NCBI GenBank assembly: GCA_964453155.1
Contig: CAYVQU010000075.1
Span: 1-24,220 of the forward strand
DNA: 24,220 nt
Direction of reading: 5' to 3'
From: CAYVQU01 sp964453155
GTDB taxonomy: Bacteria; Chloroflexota; Anaerolineae; Anaerolineales; UBA11858
The translations under genes were made by a program, and so were the position numbers. Under the pieces are notes generated by a model that worked only from the letters and a program-made list of their open reading frames with translations, did no database searches and was not told where the DNA came from. Positions 1-6,842 of this stretch are shown one piece after another; the first letter of the stretch is position 1; each line of letters starts with the position of its first letter.

Positions 1-4
1 GTAT

Positions 5-1066
5 ATGATAGAAAAATTAGAAGAGATCAAACAGACAGGTTTGACTTCGCTCGAATCCGTGACCGATGAGGACGCGCTAAACGAGTGGAAGGTCGCGCAC
101 GTTGGGCGCAGTTCGGCCATTATGGACGTGTTCAAGAATATGGGCAGCGTGCCCAAGGAAGAGCGCGGCAATGTGGGCCGGACGGCCAATCAGGTTAAGC
201 AGACCTTAGAGGCTGCTTTCAATGAGAAAGCTGAAGCCCTAAAAGAGGCCGCTTTGGAGCATTCTTTAGCTTCCGAGCGTTTGGATGTAACTTTGCCGGG
301 TCGGGCTATCCCCCGCGGGCGGCTGCACCCTGTTACCCAAACGCTGCGTGAGATTTATCGCGTCTTCGCCGATATGGGCTTCCAGGTTTACCGCTCGCGC
401 GAAGTTGAGACCGACGAATACAATTTCCAATTGCTCAATTTCCCCCCCAACCACCCGGCCCGCGAGATGCAGGATTCGTTCTATTTCAATTCGGACGATG
501 ACCGGGGCGATAACCCCCTTCTGCTGCGGACCCATACGTCCCCAGGGCAAATCCGGGCCATGCGGGAATATTCAGGCGAAAACCCAGAGAATCCCCCCCC
601 CGTGCGGATCATTCTCCCCGGAATGTGCTACCGCTACGAGCAGGTCAGCACCCGCTATGAGAGCCAGTTCACTCAGGTGGAAGGGTTGGCCGTCGGCGAC
701 GATATCACCTTCAGCGACTTGAAAGGGACCCTCAGTGATTTCGCCCGACGGATGTTCGGGCAAGAAGTTCGGACCCGATTTCGGGCCTCCCATTTCCCCT
801 TCACTGAACCCTCCGCCGAGATGGATGTCGAGTGTTTTCTGTGCGGGGGCGATGGCTGCCAGGTCTGCAAGAAAACCGGTTGGCTCGAAATTTTGGGCTG
901 CGGTATGGTCCACCCCGTCGTTTTAACCAATGGCGGTTACGACCCTGAAAAATACACCGGCTATGCCTTCGGCATGGGTCCCGAACGAATTACCATGCTC
1001 CGCCACCGGATTGAGGACATCCGCTACTTTTGGGCCAATGATCTCAGATTTTTGGAGCAGTTTTAG
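5..1066 (+). CDS. pheS: Phenylalanyl-tRNA synthetase alpha subunit
   Basis: Catalytic alpha subunit of the cytoplasmic (alpha-beta)2 PheRS, which charges tRNA-Phe using ATP. The 353-aa length is normal. Residues 1-90 are the N-terminal coiled-coil arm. The class II core follows: motif 1 around 105-125, the RTHTSP substrate loop at 175-180, motif 2 with FTQVEG (Q224, E226, phenylalanine-binding positions in the family), and motif 3 GMGPERITMLRHRIEDIR at about 323-340. C277, C280, C285 and C288 form a CxxC-x4-CxxC knuckle just before the conserved WLEILGCGMVHP segment, which suggests a bound zinc (inference). The ATG lies four bases from the window edge, so its RBS cannot be seen; the N-terminus MIEKLEEIKQ fits the family. 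pheT follows 1.36 kb downstream after three small genes. Confidence 0.97.
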   Translation: MIEKLEEIKQTGLTSLESVTDEDALNEWKVAHVGRSSAIMDVFKNMGSVPKEERGNVGRTANQVKQTLEAAFNEKAEALKEAALEHSLASERLDVTLPGRAIPRGRLHPVTQTLREIYRVFADMGFQVYRSREVETDEYNFQLLNFPPNHPAREMQDSFYFNSDDDRGDNPLLLRTHTSPGQIRAMREYSGENPENPPPVRIILPGMCYRYEQVSTRYESQFTQVEGLAVGDDITFSDLKGTLSDFARRMFGQEVRTRFRASHFPFTEPSAEMDVECFLCGGDGCQVCKKTGWLEILGCGMVHPVVLTNGGYDPEKYTGYAFGMGPERITMLRHRIEDIRYFWANDLRFLEQF

Positions 1067-1071
1067 GCAAT

Positions 1072-1141
1072 AAACCGCGAATTACGCTAATCTTCGCAAA
1101 TTTGATAAAAGATTAGTGAGAATTCGCGAGATTAGCGGTTT
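1072..1141. repeat. Imperfect palindromic repeat after pheS
   Basis: Arms 1076-1093 and 1110-1128 pair as cgcgaatt-ac-gctaatct with agattagtgagaattcgcg. Outer arms aaaccgc (1072-1078) and gcggttt (1135-1141) also pair. In addition, gctaatct (1086-1093) can pair with agattagc (1129-1136), so two folds compete. There is no T-run after it, so it is not a standard terminator. The sequence style resembles short dispersed intergenic palindromes, but only this copy is visible here. Confidence 0.6.
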
Positions 1142-1230
1142 GAATTTGCAATTGAAACCAAGATGTGCAACACTAAAGAAGTTCGTCCGTATAGTTAATG
1201 TGTTAGTCCATCTGATAGGTTCTGCGGTAA

Positions 1231-1247
1231 GTATTGATAATCAATAC
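1231..1247. promoter_or_regulatory. 17-bp palindrome upstream of the helical-protein gene
   Basis: GTATTGAT-a-ATCAATAC is a perfect palindrome around one central base, 39 bp before the start at 1287. A second small palindrome, ACAAC-ac-GTTGT (1262-1273), directly precedes the RBS AAAGGAG. The first could be an operator. No convincing promoter hexamers were found (TATAGT at 1190-1195 has only a poor -35). Confidence 0.3.
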
Positions 1248-1286
1248 CAAGCTAAAATCGCACAACACGTTGTAAAGGAGTACCTT

Positions 1287-1646
1287 ATGTCTGAAAACCC
1301 CAACCCCCAACCTGATCTGACTTCACAATTCCGTGATCTGGGTGATCAGTTGAAGAATTTGTTGCAAACCGCCTGGGATAGCGACGAAGCCCAACAGGTC
1401 AAAGAAGAACTCAAAATTGGGATGCACGAACTTGGCCGGGTTGCGACCGAGGCCGTCGAAGATTTCAAAACCAGTGAAATCGGAGAAAAACTCAAAACCG
1501 AAGCCGAAGATTTCAAATCCCGCGTCGATAGCGGCGAAGTCGAAATCAAAGCCCGCGATGAAATCTCGAAGGCACTTAATATGATCAACACCGAGTTGCA
1601 GAAAGCCATCGACAGCTTCAAGCCCCCTGCCGAACCGGAGGCCTAA
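1287..1646 (+). CDS. Small acidic, all-helical protein of unknown function
   Basis: 119 residues, no recognised family. The ATG at 1287 is chosen over an in-frame ATG at 1116 because AAAGGAG (1274-1280) sits six bases before it, and because the upstream stretch lies inside the palindromic repeat. The protein is charged and almost entirely helix-forming (residues 11-112), with Q/K/E-rich amphipathic patterns such as QVKEELKIGMHELGRVATEAVEDF. It has no signal peptide or transmembrane segment, and proline-rich ends. This suggests a soluble coiled coil or a surface-binding helix (inference). Its stop directly abuts the next ATG (TAA then ATG), so the two genes are probably translationally coupled. 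It sits between pheS and pheT with two GerW-like genes, which implies a shared role. Confidence 0.8.
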   Translation: MSENPNPQPDLTSQFRDLGDQLKNLLQTAWDSDEAQQVKEELKIGMHELGRVATEAVEDFKTSEIGEKLKTEAEDFKSRVDSGEVEIKARDEISKALNMINTELQKAIDSFKPPAEPEA

Positions 1647-1937
1647 ATGTTAAAGCTCACAGAGCTCATTACAACCGAAGATCGGGTCGGAAAACCGATC
1701 GAAGCTGGCGGTAAATTTATCGTTCTGGTGGAAAAAGTGACCAAAATCCAGCCTCCAGGTATGTGGGGCGTCGGTCTCTGGCGGCGACCCTCCGCCGTCG
1801 TAATCGAGCACCCTGATGGCACCGACGAAGTTATCACAATCCAAGACCCAACTCGGAATGCGGTGCTAACGCTGCTGGGGTTTAGCATCATTGGCGCTGT
1901 GCTCATTTGGCTAATTAACAAAACGATCCAACGTTGA
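1647..1937 (+). CDS. GerW-like small membrane-anchored protein
   Basis: 96 residues. CGGAGG just before the ATG overlaps the end of the preceding gene. Residues 15-77 align by eye with the next gene's product: G-K-P-I-E..G..FI against G-E-P-V-E..G..II, then RPSAVVI against RPVAVVI, then DPTRNAVLTLLGF against DPTKIALTMFTSLGF. This protein lacks the glycine-rich middle and instead ends in a clear transmembrane helix (about 70-91) with a short basic tail. It therefore looks like a shortened, membrane-anchored paralogue of the GerW/YtfJ-like protein. The function is unknown. GerW is a spore-germination family, but relatives occur in many non-sporulating bacteria. Confidence 0.75.
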   Translation: MLKLTELITTEDRVGKPIEAGGKFIVLVEKVTKIQPPGMWGVGLWRRPSAVVIEHPDGTDEVITIQDPTRNAVLTLLGFSIIGAVLIWLINKTIQR

Positions 1938-1959
1938 ACGTTATAACGTTTTAAACGTT
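1930..1959. repeat. Four AACGTT palindromes in 30 bp
   Basis: AACGTT occurs at 1930-1935, 1937-1942, 1945-1950 and 1954-1959. The first overlaps the stop of the preceding gene and the last directly precedes the RBS AAGGAG of the GerW-like gene. The middle pair forms the perfect palindrome AACGTTATAACGTT. It may be an operator or a short RNA hairpin near the RBS; which one cannot be told from sequence. Confidence 0.55.
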
Positions 1960-1971
1960 AAGGAGTATCTC

Positions 1972-2367
1972 ATGTCTGAAGAAGAAAAAATTGAAGTTGA
2001 AGTTACCGACCCTGGTCAGGCCATCGATATGGCCCAAGAAACAATCGAGACATTTCTCGATACGGCCGATGTCAGCAAAGTTTATGGTGAACCGGTTGAA
2101 CATGAAGGTAATCTGATCATCCCCGCGGCCGAAGTTGTCGTCGGGATGGGCTTTGGCGCCGGCTACGGTGGCGATCACAAAGGTGATGGCGGCGGTGGCA
2201 GCGGCGGTGGCGGTAAAACTTTCTCTCGCCCAGTCGCCGTGGTGATCTCCGATAAAAACGGCGTGCGCGTCGAACCCGTCATGGATCCCACCAAGATTGC
2301 TCTCACCATGTTTACCAGTCTCGGTTTTATGTTTGCAACCCTGGCGAAGATGCGAAAAGGCAAGTAA
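1972..2367 (+). CDS. GerW/YtfJ-family protein
   Basis: 131 residues with an AAGGAG RBS (1960-1965) seven bases before the ATG. Layout: an acidic N-terminus with a helix (residues 1-33), the core GEPVEHEGNLIIPAAEVVVG (39-58), a glycine-rich stretch (57-81), RPVAVVISDKNGVRVEPV (86-103), then a hydrophobic C-terminal segment (about 109-126) ending in basic residues. This order matches the GerW/YtfJ family, known from Bacillus spore germination but widespread in non-sporulating phyla, where its role is undefined. No other sporulation gene is visible, so a spore role is not supported. The hydrophobic tail suggests membrane association. It forms a compact cluster with the two preceding small genes. 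Confidence 0.82.
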   Translation: MSEEEKIEVEVTDPGQAIDMAQETIETFLDTADVSKVYGEPVEHEGNLIIPAAEVVVGMGFGAGYGGDHKGDGGGGSGGGGKTFSRPVAVVISDKNGVRVEPVMDPTKIALTMFTSLGFMFATLAKMRKGK

Positions 2368-2373
2368 ACGGTT

Positions 2374-2408
2374 ATCAGTCGTCAGTGAGTGGTTCACTGA
2401 CGACTGAT
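2374..2408. repeat. Perfect 15-bp inverted repeat before pheT
   Basis: Arms ATCAGTCGTCAGTGA (2374-2388) and TCACTGACGACTGAT (2394-2408) enclose a 5-nt loop. The following sequence is gaagaaataa, so no terminator T-run exists. The hairpin ends 22 bases before the pheT start. It could be an mRNA stability or processing element, or a dispersed repeat. Confidence 0.75.
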
Positions 2409-2430
2409 GAAGAAATAAACGGACTAACAC

Positions 2431-4968
2431 ATGAAAGCACCCATATCTTGGATTAAAGAATTCGTTGACATCGATCTTCCCATCGAGGAACTTGCCCATA
2501 AAATGACGATTGCCGGTCTCGAGGTGGAAGAAATTCGATACGTTGGCCTGCCCAAACCGGAGGGCCAGCAGCAGTATAAAATTACCGGTTTCTCCTGGGA
2601 GCCGGACAAAATTGTGGTTGGTGCAATCCATGAGGTCATGCCCCACCCTGATGCCGATAAACTGGTGCTCTGCAAACTGGACGATGGCGAGCAGTTACAC
2701 ACCGTCCTGACCGGCGCGCCCAATTTGTATGAGTTTAAAGGCCAAGGACCGCTCGAAACTCCGCTGAAAGTGGCCTATGCGCGGGAAGGTGCGACCATCA
2801 TCGATGCCTACAAACCCGGCAACAATACGGCTAAACTCAAACGGCGCAAAATTCGCGGCGTTGAATCCTACTCGATGGCTTGCTCCGAGCGCGAACTCGG
2901 AATTTCGGATGAGCATGAAGGCATCATTATTTTGGATGATGACGCTCCCGTTGGCGTGCCTTTGGCTGATTATATGGGGGATGCGGTTTATGACATCGCC
3001 ATCACGCCCAACTTTGCCCGCGATGCCAACATCATCGGCGTGGCCCGCGAAGTGGCCGCCATCACCGGGAAGGAACTCCGCTACCCAGATTTAACCGTCA
3101 AAATGGACGGCCCACCCATTGAGGGCGCGGTGGAAATTGAAATCACCAACCCCGATGTAAATCCCCGCTTCGTTTTGGGGCTGATCGAGAACGTTAAAAT
3201 TCAACCCAGCCCCTATAAGGCCCAATTGCGCCTGCGTCTCGCAGGTACTCGTCCCATCGATGCCTTGGTCGACGCCACCAACTACGCCATGTTCGAGTTG
3301 GGCGAACCCTTGCACGCGTTCGACTACGATATCTTGCTCGACCGGGCCAAAGCCGACGGAGCCGATCACCCCACCATCATCACCCGAATGGCTGCAAAAG
3401 GCGAAAAGCTGGTCACTCTCGACGATGTTGAACGCACTTTGGACGATTTCAGTGTTCTAGTCTGCGACCAATCTGGTTCGTTGGCTCTGGCCGGCGTGAT
3501 GGGTGGTCAAGAATCTGAAATCAACGTCGAAACGACGAACGTACTGCTTGAAGGCGCGAACTGGAACATCATCAACACTCGCCGGACTGCGATGTCGCAG
3601 AACTTGCCGTCAGAAGCCTCCTACCGCTTCTCCCGCGGCGTTCACCCTGAGTTGTCCCCCCAAGGCGTACTCCGCGGCCTGCAATTGATGCTAGAGTGGG
3701 CCGGTGGCACCGTCCGCCAGGGTTTGGTCGATGAGTACCCCCTCCCCGCGGATGACCCCACTGTCGAAATCACCCCCGCTGACGTCCGTCGCTGGCTGGG
3801 GATTGCACTCTCACCTGAAGAGATCGCGGCAATCCTTGAATCCCTCGAATTCAAAGTCACGATTCACGATTCACGGATCACGGCGACCACGCCGGATCAC
3901 CGCCTCGACATCGCCACTGGGGTTATTGGTAAAGCCGATTTAATGGAAGAGATCGCCCGGGTTTACGGCTACGATCGCATCCCTGAGACTCGCATGGCTG
4001 ACGCCCTGCCTCCCCAGCGCGGTAACCGACATCTTGAAATCGAAGAACGCCTTAAAGACTTGCTCTCCGACCTGGGACTGCAGGAGGTCATCACCCACCG
4101 CTTGACTTCTCCGGAACGAGAGGCGAAGCGGCTTTCCCCAGAAACGCCGCCCGAGGAGATGCCCTATCACACGCTGGCGAATCCAATTTCCCCGGAACGG
4201 TCGGTGATGCGGCATAGTTTGTTCTCAGCAGTGCTTGAAATCGTGGAACGCAACGCCCGTATTCGTGAGCGAATCGCGATCTATGAGATCAACCCGGTCT
4301 TTCTGCACTCTGAAGAAGGCGTATTACCCGATGAAAAACAACGGTTGGTTATTGCCCTAACGGGCCCCCGCGCCCTCCCCGATTGGCAGGGAGCCGACAC
4401 CACTCCGATGGACTTCTTCGACCTGAAAGGCGTTATCGAACGCGCGGTAGTGGGTCTTCACCTGGAAAATGTTTCCTACGAACCAATCCAGCACCCCAGC
4501 TTCCACCCGGGGAAATGTGCCAAAGTTATGGTCGGCAAAACCCAAATCGGCGTGATGGGTGAGGTTCACCCTCAGGTGGTCGAAAACTACGATTTGCCGG
4601 AATCCCCCCTCCTCGCCGCGGATTTCGATATGGAAGCCATTATTGCCGCGGTCCCGGTCTTGTTCAACACGACTGCGATCCCTACTCAACCGCCGATCCT
4701 GGAAGACATCGCTCTGATCGTGAATGAAACCGTCCCGGCGGCCGAAGTTGAGGGGCTGATCAAACAAACCGGCGGCAAGACGGTTACGAATGTCCGCCTG
4801 TTCGATGTCTACCGTGGTGAGCAATTGGGGGCTGGGAAGAAATCTCTGGCCTACAGCCTGACCTACCAAAACCCCGAACGCACCCTGACCGATAAAGATG
4901 CGGCCAAACTCCGCAATAAAATCGTCAAACGGCTCGAACGCGAACTTGGGGCGCAACTTAGAGGATGA
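2431..4968 (+). CDS. pheT: Phenylalanyl-tRNA synthetase beta subunit
   Basis: Beta subunit of PheRS; it carries tRNA binding and the editing site that hydrolyses Tyr-tRNA-Phe. The 845-aa length is slightly above the usual ~800. Domains in order: N-terminal B1, with an EMAP/OB-type tRNA-binding domain at about 60-175; the B3/B4 editing domain around 225-405 (GTRPIDALVDATNYAMFELG, LAGVMGGQESEI); the B5 domain around 435-525 (ending EEIARVYGYDRIPE); a catalytic-like core around 530-740; and the C-terminal ferredoxin-fold anticodon-binding domain around 755-845. A degenerate 7-bp tandem repeat lies inside the B5 region. No strong Shine-Dalgarno sequence is visible before the ATG (acggactaacac). 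A hairpin with a short T-run follows the stop. Confidence 0.97.
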   Translation: MKAPISWIKEFVDIDLPIEELAHKMTIAGLEVEEIRYVGLPKPEGQQQYKITGFSWEPDKIVVGAIHEVMPHPDADKLVLCKLDDGEQLHTVLTGAPNLYEFKGQGPLETPLKVAYAREGATIIDAYKPGNNTAKLKRRKIRGVESYSMACSERELGISDEHEGIIILDDDAPVGVPLADYMGDAVYDIAITPNFARDANIIGVAREVAAITGKELRYPDLTVKMDGPPIEGAVEIEITNPDVNPRFVLGLIENVKIQPSPYKAQLRLRLAGTRPIDALVDATNYAMFELGEPLHAFDYDILLDRAKADGADHPTIITRMAAKGEKLVTLDDVERTLDDFSVLVCDQSGSLALAGVMGGQESEINVETTNVLLEGANWNIINTRRTAMSQNLPSEASYRFSRGVHPELSPQGVLRGLQLMLEWAGGTVRQGLVDEYPLPADDPTVEITPADVRRWLGIALSPEEIAAILESLEFKVTIHDSRITATTPDHRLDIATGVIGKADLMEEIARVYGYDRIPETRMADALPPQRGNRHLEIEERLKDLLSDLGLQEVITHRLTSPEREAKRLSPETPPEEMPYHTLANPISPERSVMRHSLFSAVLEIVERNARIRERIAIYEINPVFLHSEEGVLPDEKQRLVIALTGPRALPDWQGADTTPMDFFDLKGVIERAVVGLHLENVSYEPIQHPSFHPGKCAKVMVGKTQIGVMGEVHPQVVENYDLPESPLLAADFDMEAIIAAVPVLFNTTAIPTQPPILEDIALIVNETVPAAEVEGLIKQTGGKTVTNVRLFDVYRGEQLGAGKKSLAYSLTYQNPERTLTDKDAAKLRNKIVKRLERELGAQLRG
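3857..3884 (+). repeat. Degenerate 7-bp tandem repeat inside pheT
   Basis: Four successive heptamers: TCACGAT, TCACGAT, TCACGGA, TCACGGC. The unit is not a multiple of three, so the copies are read in different frames and encode VTIHDSRITAT in the B5 domain. Gain or loss of one copy would break pheT. Confidence 0.6.
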
Positions 4969-4971
4969 TAC

Positions 4972-5014
4972 AATGATAGGGGCAAGTGATCTTGCTCCTA
5001 TCATTACCATTTTT
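4972..5014 (+). terminator. Hairpin with T5 after pheT
   Basis: Arms 4972-4986 (AATGATAGGGGCAAG) and 4991-5005 (CTTGCTCCTATCATT) pair over 15 bp with one G-T wobble and a tgat loop. T5 (5010-5014) follows after four bases. The RBS AGGAGG (5015-5020) of the next gene begins at once, so the terminator is either leaky or acts as an attenuator. Confidence 0.6.
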
Positions 5015-5025
5015 AGGAGGCTCTT

Positions 5026-5331
5026 ATGGATAAACGAACTGGTGGCATTATTGGTTTGGTCGTCACAATTTTATGCTGTGGGCTACCGGGGTTATGTGGG
5101 TTGTGTTTTGGCCCATTTTATGCCGTCATCGGCATGATCCCAGGCGCAGACCTTGACACCTTTGGCAGCGCGGACCCCGGGGCGGCAATCGGTTTTGGGA
5201 TTGCAACCTTGTGTGTCAGCGTAATTTTCGTCGCGATCCCGGCCGCGGTGTGGTTCTTCGTGTTGCGCGATAAACCAGCCGCAGCAGACGAGGTCATTGA
5301 ATACGACGAACCGATGCCCGAAGATTTGTAG
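5026..5331 (+). CDS. Small two-helix membrane protein, CCGLPGL type (copy 1)
   Basis: 101 residues with a strong RBS AGGAGG five bases before the ATG. There are two hydrophobic segments (about 7-38 and 53-80) joined by a short polar loop (GADLDTFGSADP), and an acidic C-terminal tail ending EPMPEDL. The first segment carries CCGLPGL at 17-23 and GP at 29-30; the next gene's product has exactly the same residues at the same positions, so the two are tandem paralogues. Both ends are probably cytoplasmic (inference). The function is unknown. The cysteine pair could be palmitoylated, bind metal or be structural; nothing in the sequence decides this. Confidence 0.82.
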   Translation: MDKRTGGIIGLVVTILCCGLPGLCGLCFGPFYAVIGMIPGADLDTFGSADPGAAIGFGIATLCVSVIFVAIPAAVWFFVLRDKPAAADEVIEYDEPMPEDL

Positions 5332-5336
5332 ACCAC

Positions 5337-5627
5337 ATGCGGTATCGCCGATCGGCCATCATTGCTACCGCCACGACCGCATTGTGCTGTGGTTTACCCG
5401 GGCTGGTCAGTTTCTGTATTGGTCCGATGGCAATCTATGGTGCGAAACTACCAGAGTCTGGCATTGCCCCAGATGAAGTAAATGGTGTCATTGGAATGGG
5501 GGTAGTGCTGATCTGCGCTGGGATTTTGGGAATCATTGTTCCAATTTTAGTCGGTTTGTTTACATTCCGAAAACCGAAAATCAAACCTGAAGATTTGAAC
5601 GAACCAATCCCCGTAGATGATTTTTAA
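5337..5627 (+). CDS. Small two-helix membrane protein, CCGLPGL type (copy 2)
   Basis: 96 residues, starting five bases after the stop of copy 1 with no clear RBS, so translation is probably coupled. Same plan as copy 1: a basic start (MRYRRS), a first hydrophobic segment (8-36) with CCGLPGL at 17-23 and GP at 29-30, a polar loop, a second hydrophobic segment (about 50-76), and an acidic tail ending EPIPVDDF. The two copies have diverged strongly outside these motifs, so the duplication is old or the pair is a conserved heteromer. A good terminator follows. Function unknown. Confidence 0.8.
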   Translation: MRYRRSAIIATATTALCCGLPGLVSFCIGPMAIYGAKLPESGIAPDEVNGVIGMGVVLICAGILGIIVPILVGLFTFRKPKIKPEDLNEPIPVDDF

Positions 5628-5631
5628 TCAG

Positions 5632-5670
5632 AAAAACACGCCAGCAAAAACGCTGGCGTGTTTTTGTTTT
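5632..5670 (+). terminator. Rho-independent terminator after the tandem membrane genes
   Basis: Perfect 14-bp stem AAAAACACGCCAGC / GCTGGCGTGTTTTT (5632-5645 and 5652-5665) with a 6-nt loop, followed by gtttt. The next gene's RBS AGGAGG (5671-5676) begins at the very next base. Confidence 0.9.
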
Positions 5671-5681
5671 AGGAGGTCATC

Positions 5682-6764
5682 ATGCGAATAAAACTATTGA
5701 TCTTAATCGTTTCTTTGCTGACCTTCACCCTCGCATGTAATTTTCTCACCAGTCAGGATCGGGCTTCAGAACCAACCCCAGTCGCCTCCAGCGCCGACTG
5801 CAGTCCAACCATTCCAGATGAAAAGCCCAAAAAAGGTCAATATGAAACCATTGTAGAAGAGTTTGACATAGCTGTTCCTTCGAGGAATCGCATCTATGGA
5901 ATGATTCGGCGTCCAGACTCAGAGAAATATCCGGACTTATGTTTCCCCGGAGTGATTCTGGTCCCAGGGGGGATCAACCCGGGGCGGCTGTTGGCATTAG
6001 GGCGCGATGCTCGTTCGCTGGCAGAAGCCGGAATGGTGGTTGTCACGTTTAATGCTGAGGGCAGAGTGGATTCTTCTCCTGACGATATTCAATCCGAAGG
6101 GGCCGAGGACTACAACGGTCATCGCCACCAGGATGGACTCTGTGCATTGGTCAAACATACCGCGGCACTGCCCTATGTAATTGCTGAAAATGTTGGAATT
6201 TCGACTCAATCCTATGGCATCACCATGGCAGCTGGATGTGTAGCACGGCATCCTGGGGTGCCTGTAAAATATATTGTCGATGGGGAAGGACCGCCGAACA
6301 GTTATGTCACCACCCACGAGGCCCGGACCTTGGATGGGGACCCAACCAATGATAAGCATGAAGTTGTTTACGGAATTTTAGGTCATTACAGCCGGGAGAG
6401 GGACCCCTCAGCTGCAAATCAGGCCTTTTGGGATGAGCGTGAAGCCGAAAGCTTCATTGGTGATTTTCGCGGTTATTATCTCCGCTTACAAGCTGAATGG
6501 GATCATGCCCAACCCCCTGAAAAACCCGCCGAAGTGGCGATTTTCCATCAACCCCCAACCTGGTGGCAAAACAAGCATACGGGCATCATCGTCAACGCCG
6601 CGGTGGATGGCGGTGTCCCGTGGGTGCGAGTAAACTTACCGCAACACGGTAATCCAGTAAATGCCCGTTATGATGTCGACCAAATGCCCGTATTCTTACC
6701 CGGTTATCTGGCAGACAAACCCTGGGCAGTTTTGGGGATACTTGAAATGGCCCGAATAGAATAA
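5682..6764 (+). CDS. Putative alpha/beta-hydrolase lipoprotein
   Basis: 360 residues. Residues 1-19 are a lipoprotein signal peptide with lipobox LAC (C19), so the protein should be anchored outside the cytoplasmic membrane. A low-complexity linker (20-50) precedes an alpha/beta-hydrolase-like domain: VILVPGG (91-97, oxyanion-hole strand), GISTQSYG (172-179) as candidate nucleophile elbow with S177, YIVDGEGP (D200), RLQAEWDHAQ (D274) and LPQHGNP (H322). S177, D274 and H322 are a plausible triad, but the elbow lacks the first Gly of GxSxG. The closest broad class is the dipeptidyl-peptidase or acetyl-xylan-esterase type; the substrate is unknown. The RBS AGGAGG is five bases before the start and directly follows a terminator. 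Confidence 0.72.
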   Translation: MRIKLLILIVSLLTFTLACNFLTSQDRASEPTPVASSADCSPTIPDEKPKKGQYETIVEEFDIAVPSRNRIYGMIRRPDSEKYPDLCFPGVILVPGGINPGRLLALGRDARSLAEAGMVVVTFNAEGRVDSSPDDIQSEGAEDYNGHRHQDGLCALVKHTAALPYVIAENVGISTQSYGITMAAGCVARHPGVPVKYIVDGEGPPNSYVTTHEARTLDGDPTNDKHEVVYGILGHYSRERDPSAANQAFWDEREAESFIGDFRGYYLRLQAEWDHAQPPEKPAEVAIFHQPPTWWQNKHTGIIVNAAVDGGVPWVRVNLPQHGNPVNARYDVDQMPVFLPGYLADKPWAVLGILEMARIE

Positions 6765-6793
6765 GTTCATCCGATTTCGGGAGAGAAACCAAG

Positions 6794-6823
6794 TCCCCCT
6801 ACCTGCGGGGGGATTTAGGGGGG
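6794..6823. repeat. C/G-run hairpin
   Basis: TCCCCC (6794-6799) pairs with GGGGGA (ending at 6813), and a second run of six G follows at 6818-6823. The form resembles a short C/G-run repeat common in spacers of environmental bacteria. It lies between the hydrolase stop and the bidirectional terminator. Confidence 0.4.
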
Positions 6824-6842
6824 TGAACTGCCTAATTTCCAC

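Noticed and set aside
1072..2430. pheS-pheT interval considered as a mobile insertion
   Set aside because: No transposase, integrase or target-site duplication; codon use resembles the neighbours.
1951..2646. 231-codon open frame on the minus strand opposite the GerW-like gene and pheT
   Set aside because: It lies antisense to two well-supported genes, has no RBS or family motif, and its composition (many His/Phe/Asn) is that of a complement frame.
4357..5010. 217-codon minus-strand frame opposite the end of pheT
   Set aside because: Shadow of pheT; it crosses the pheT terminator hairpin and shows no motif.
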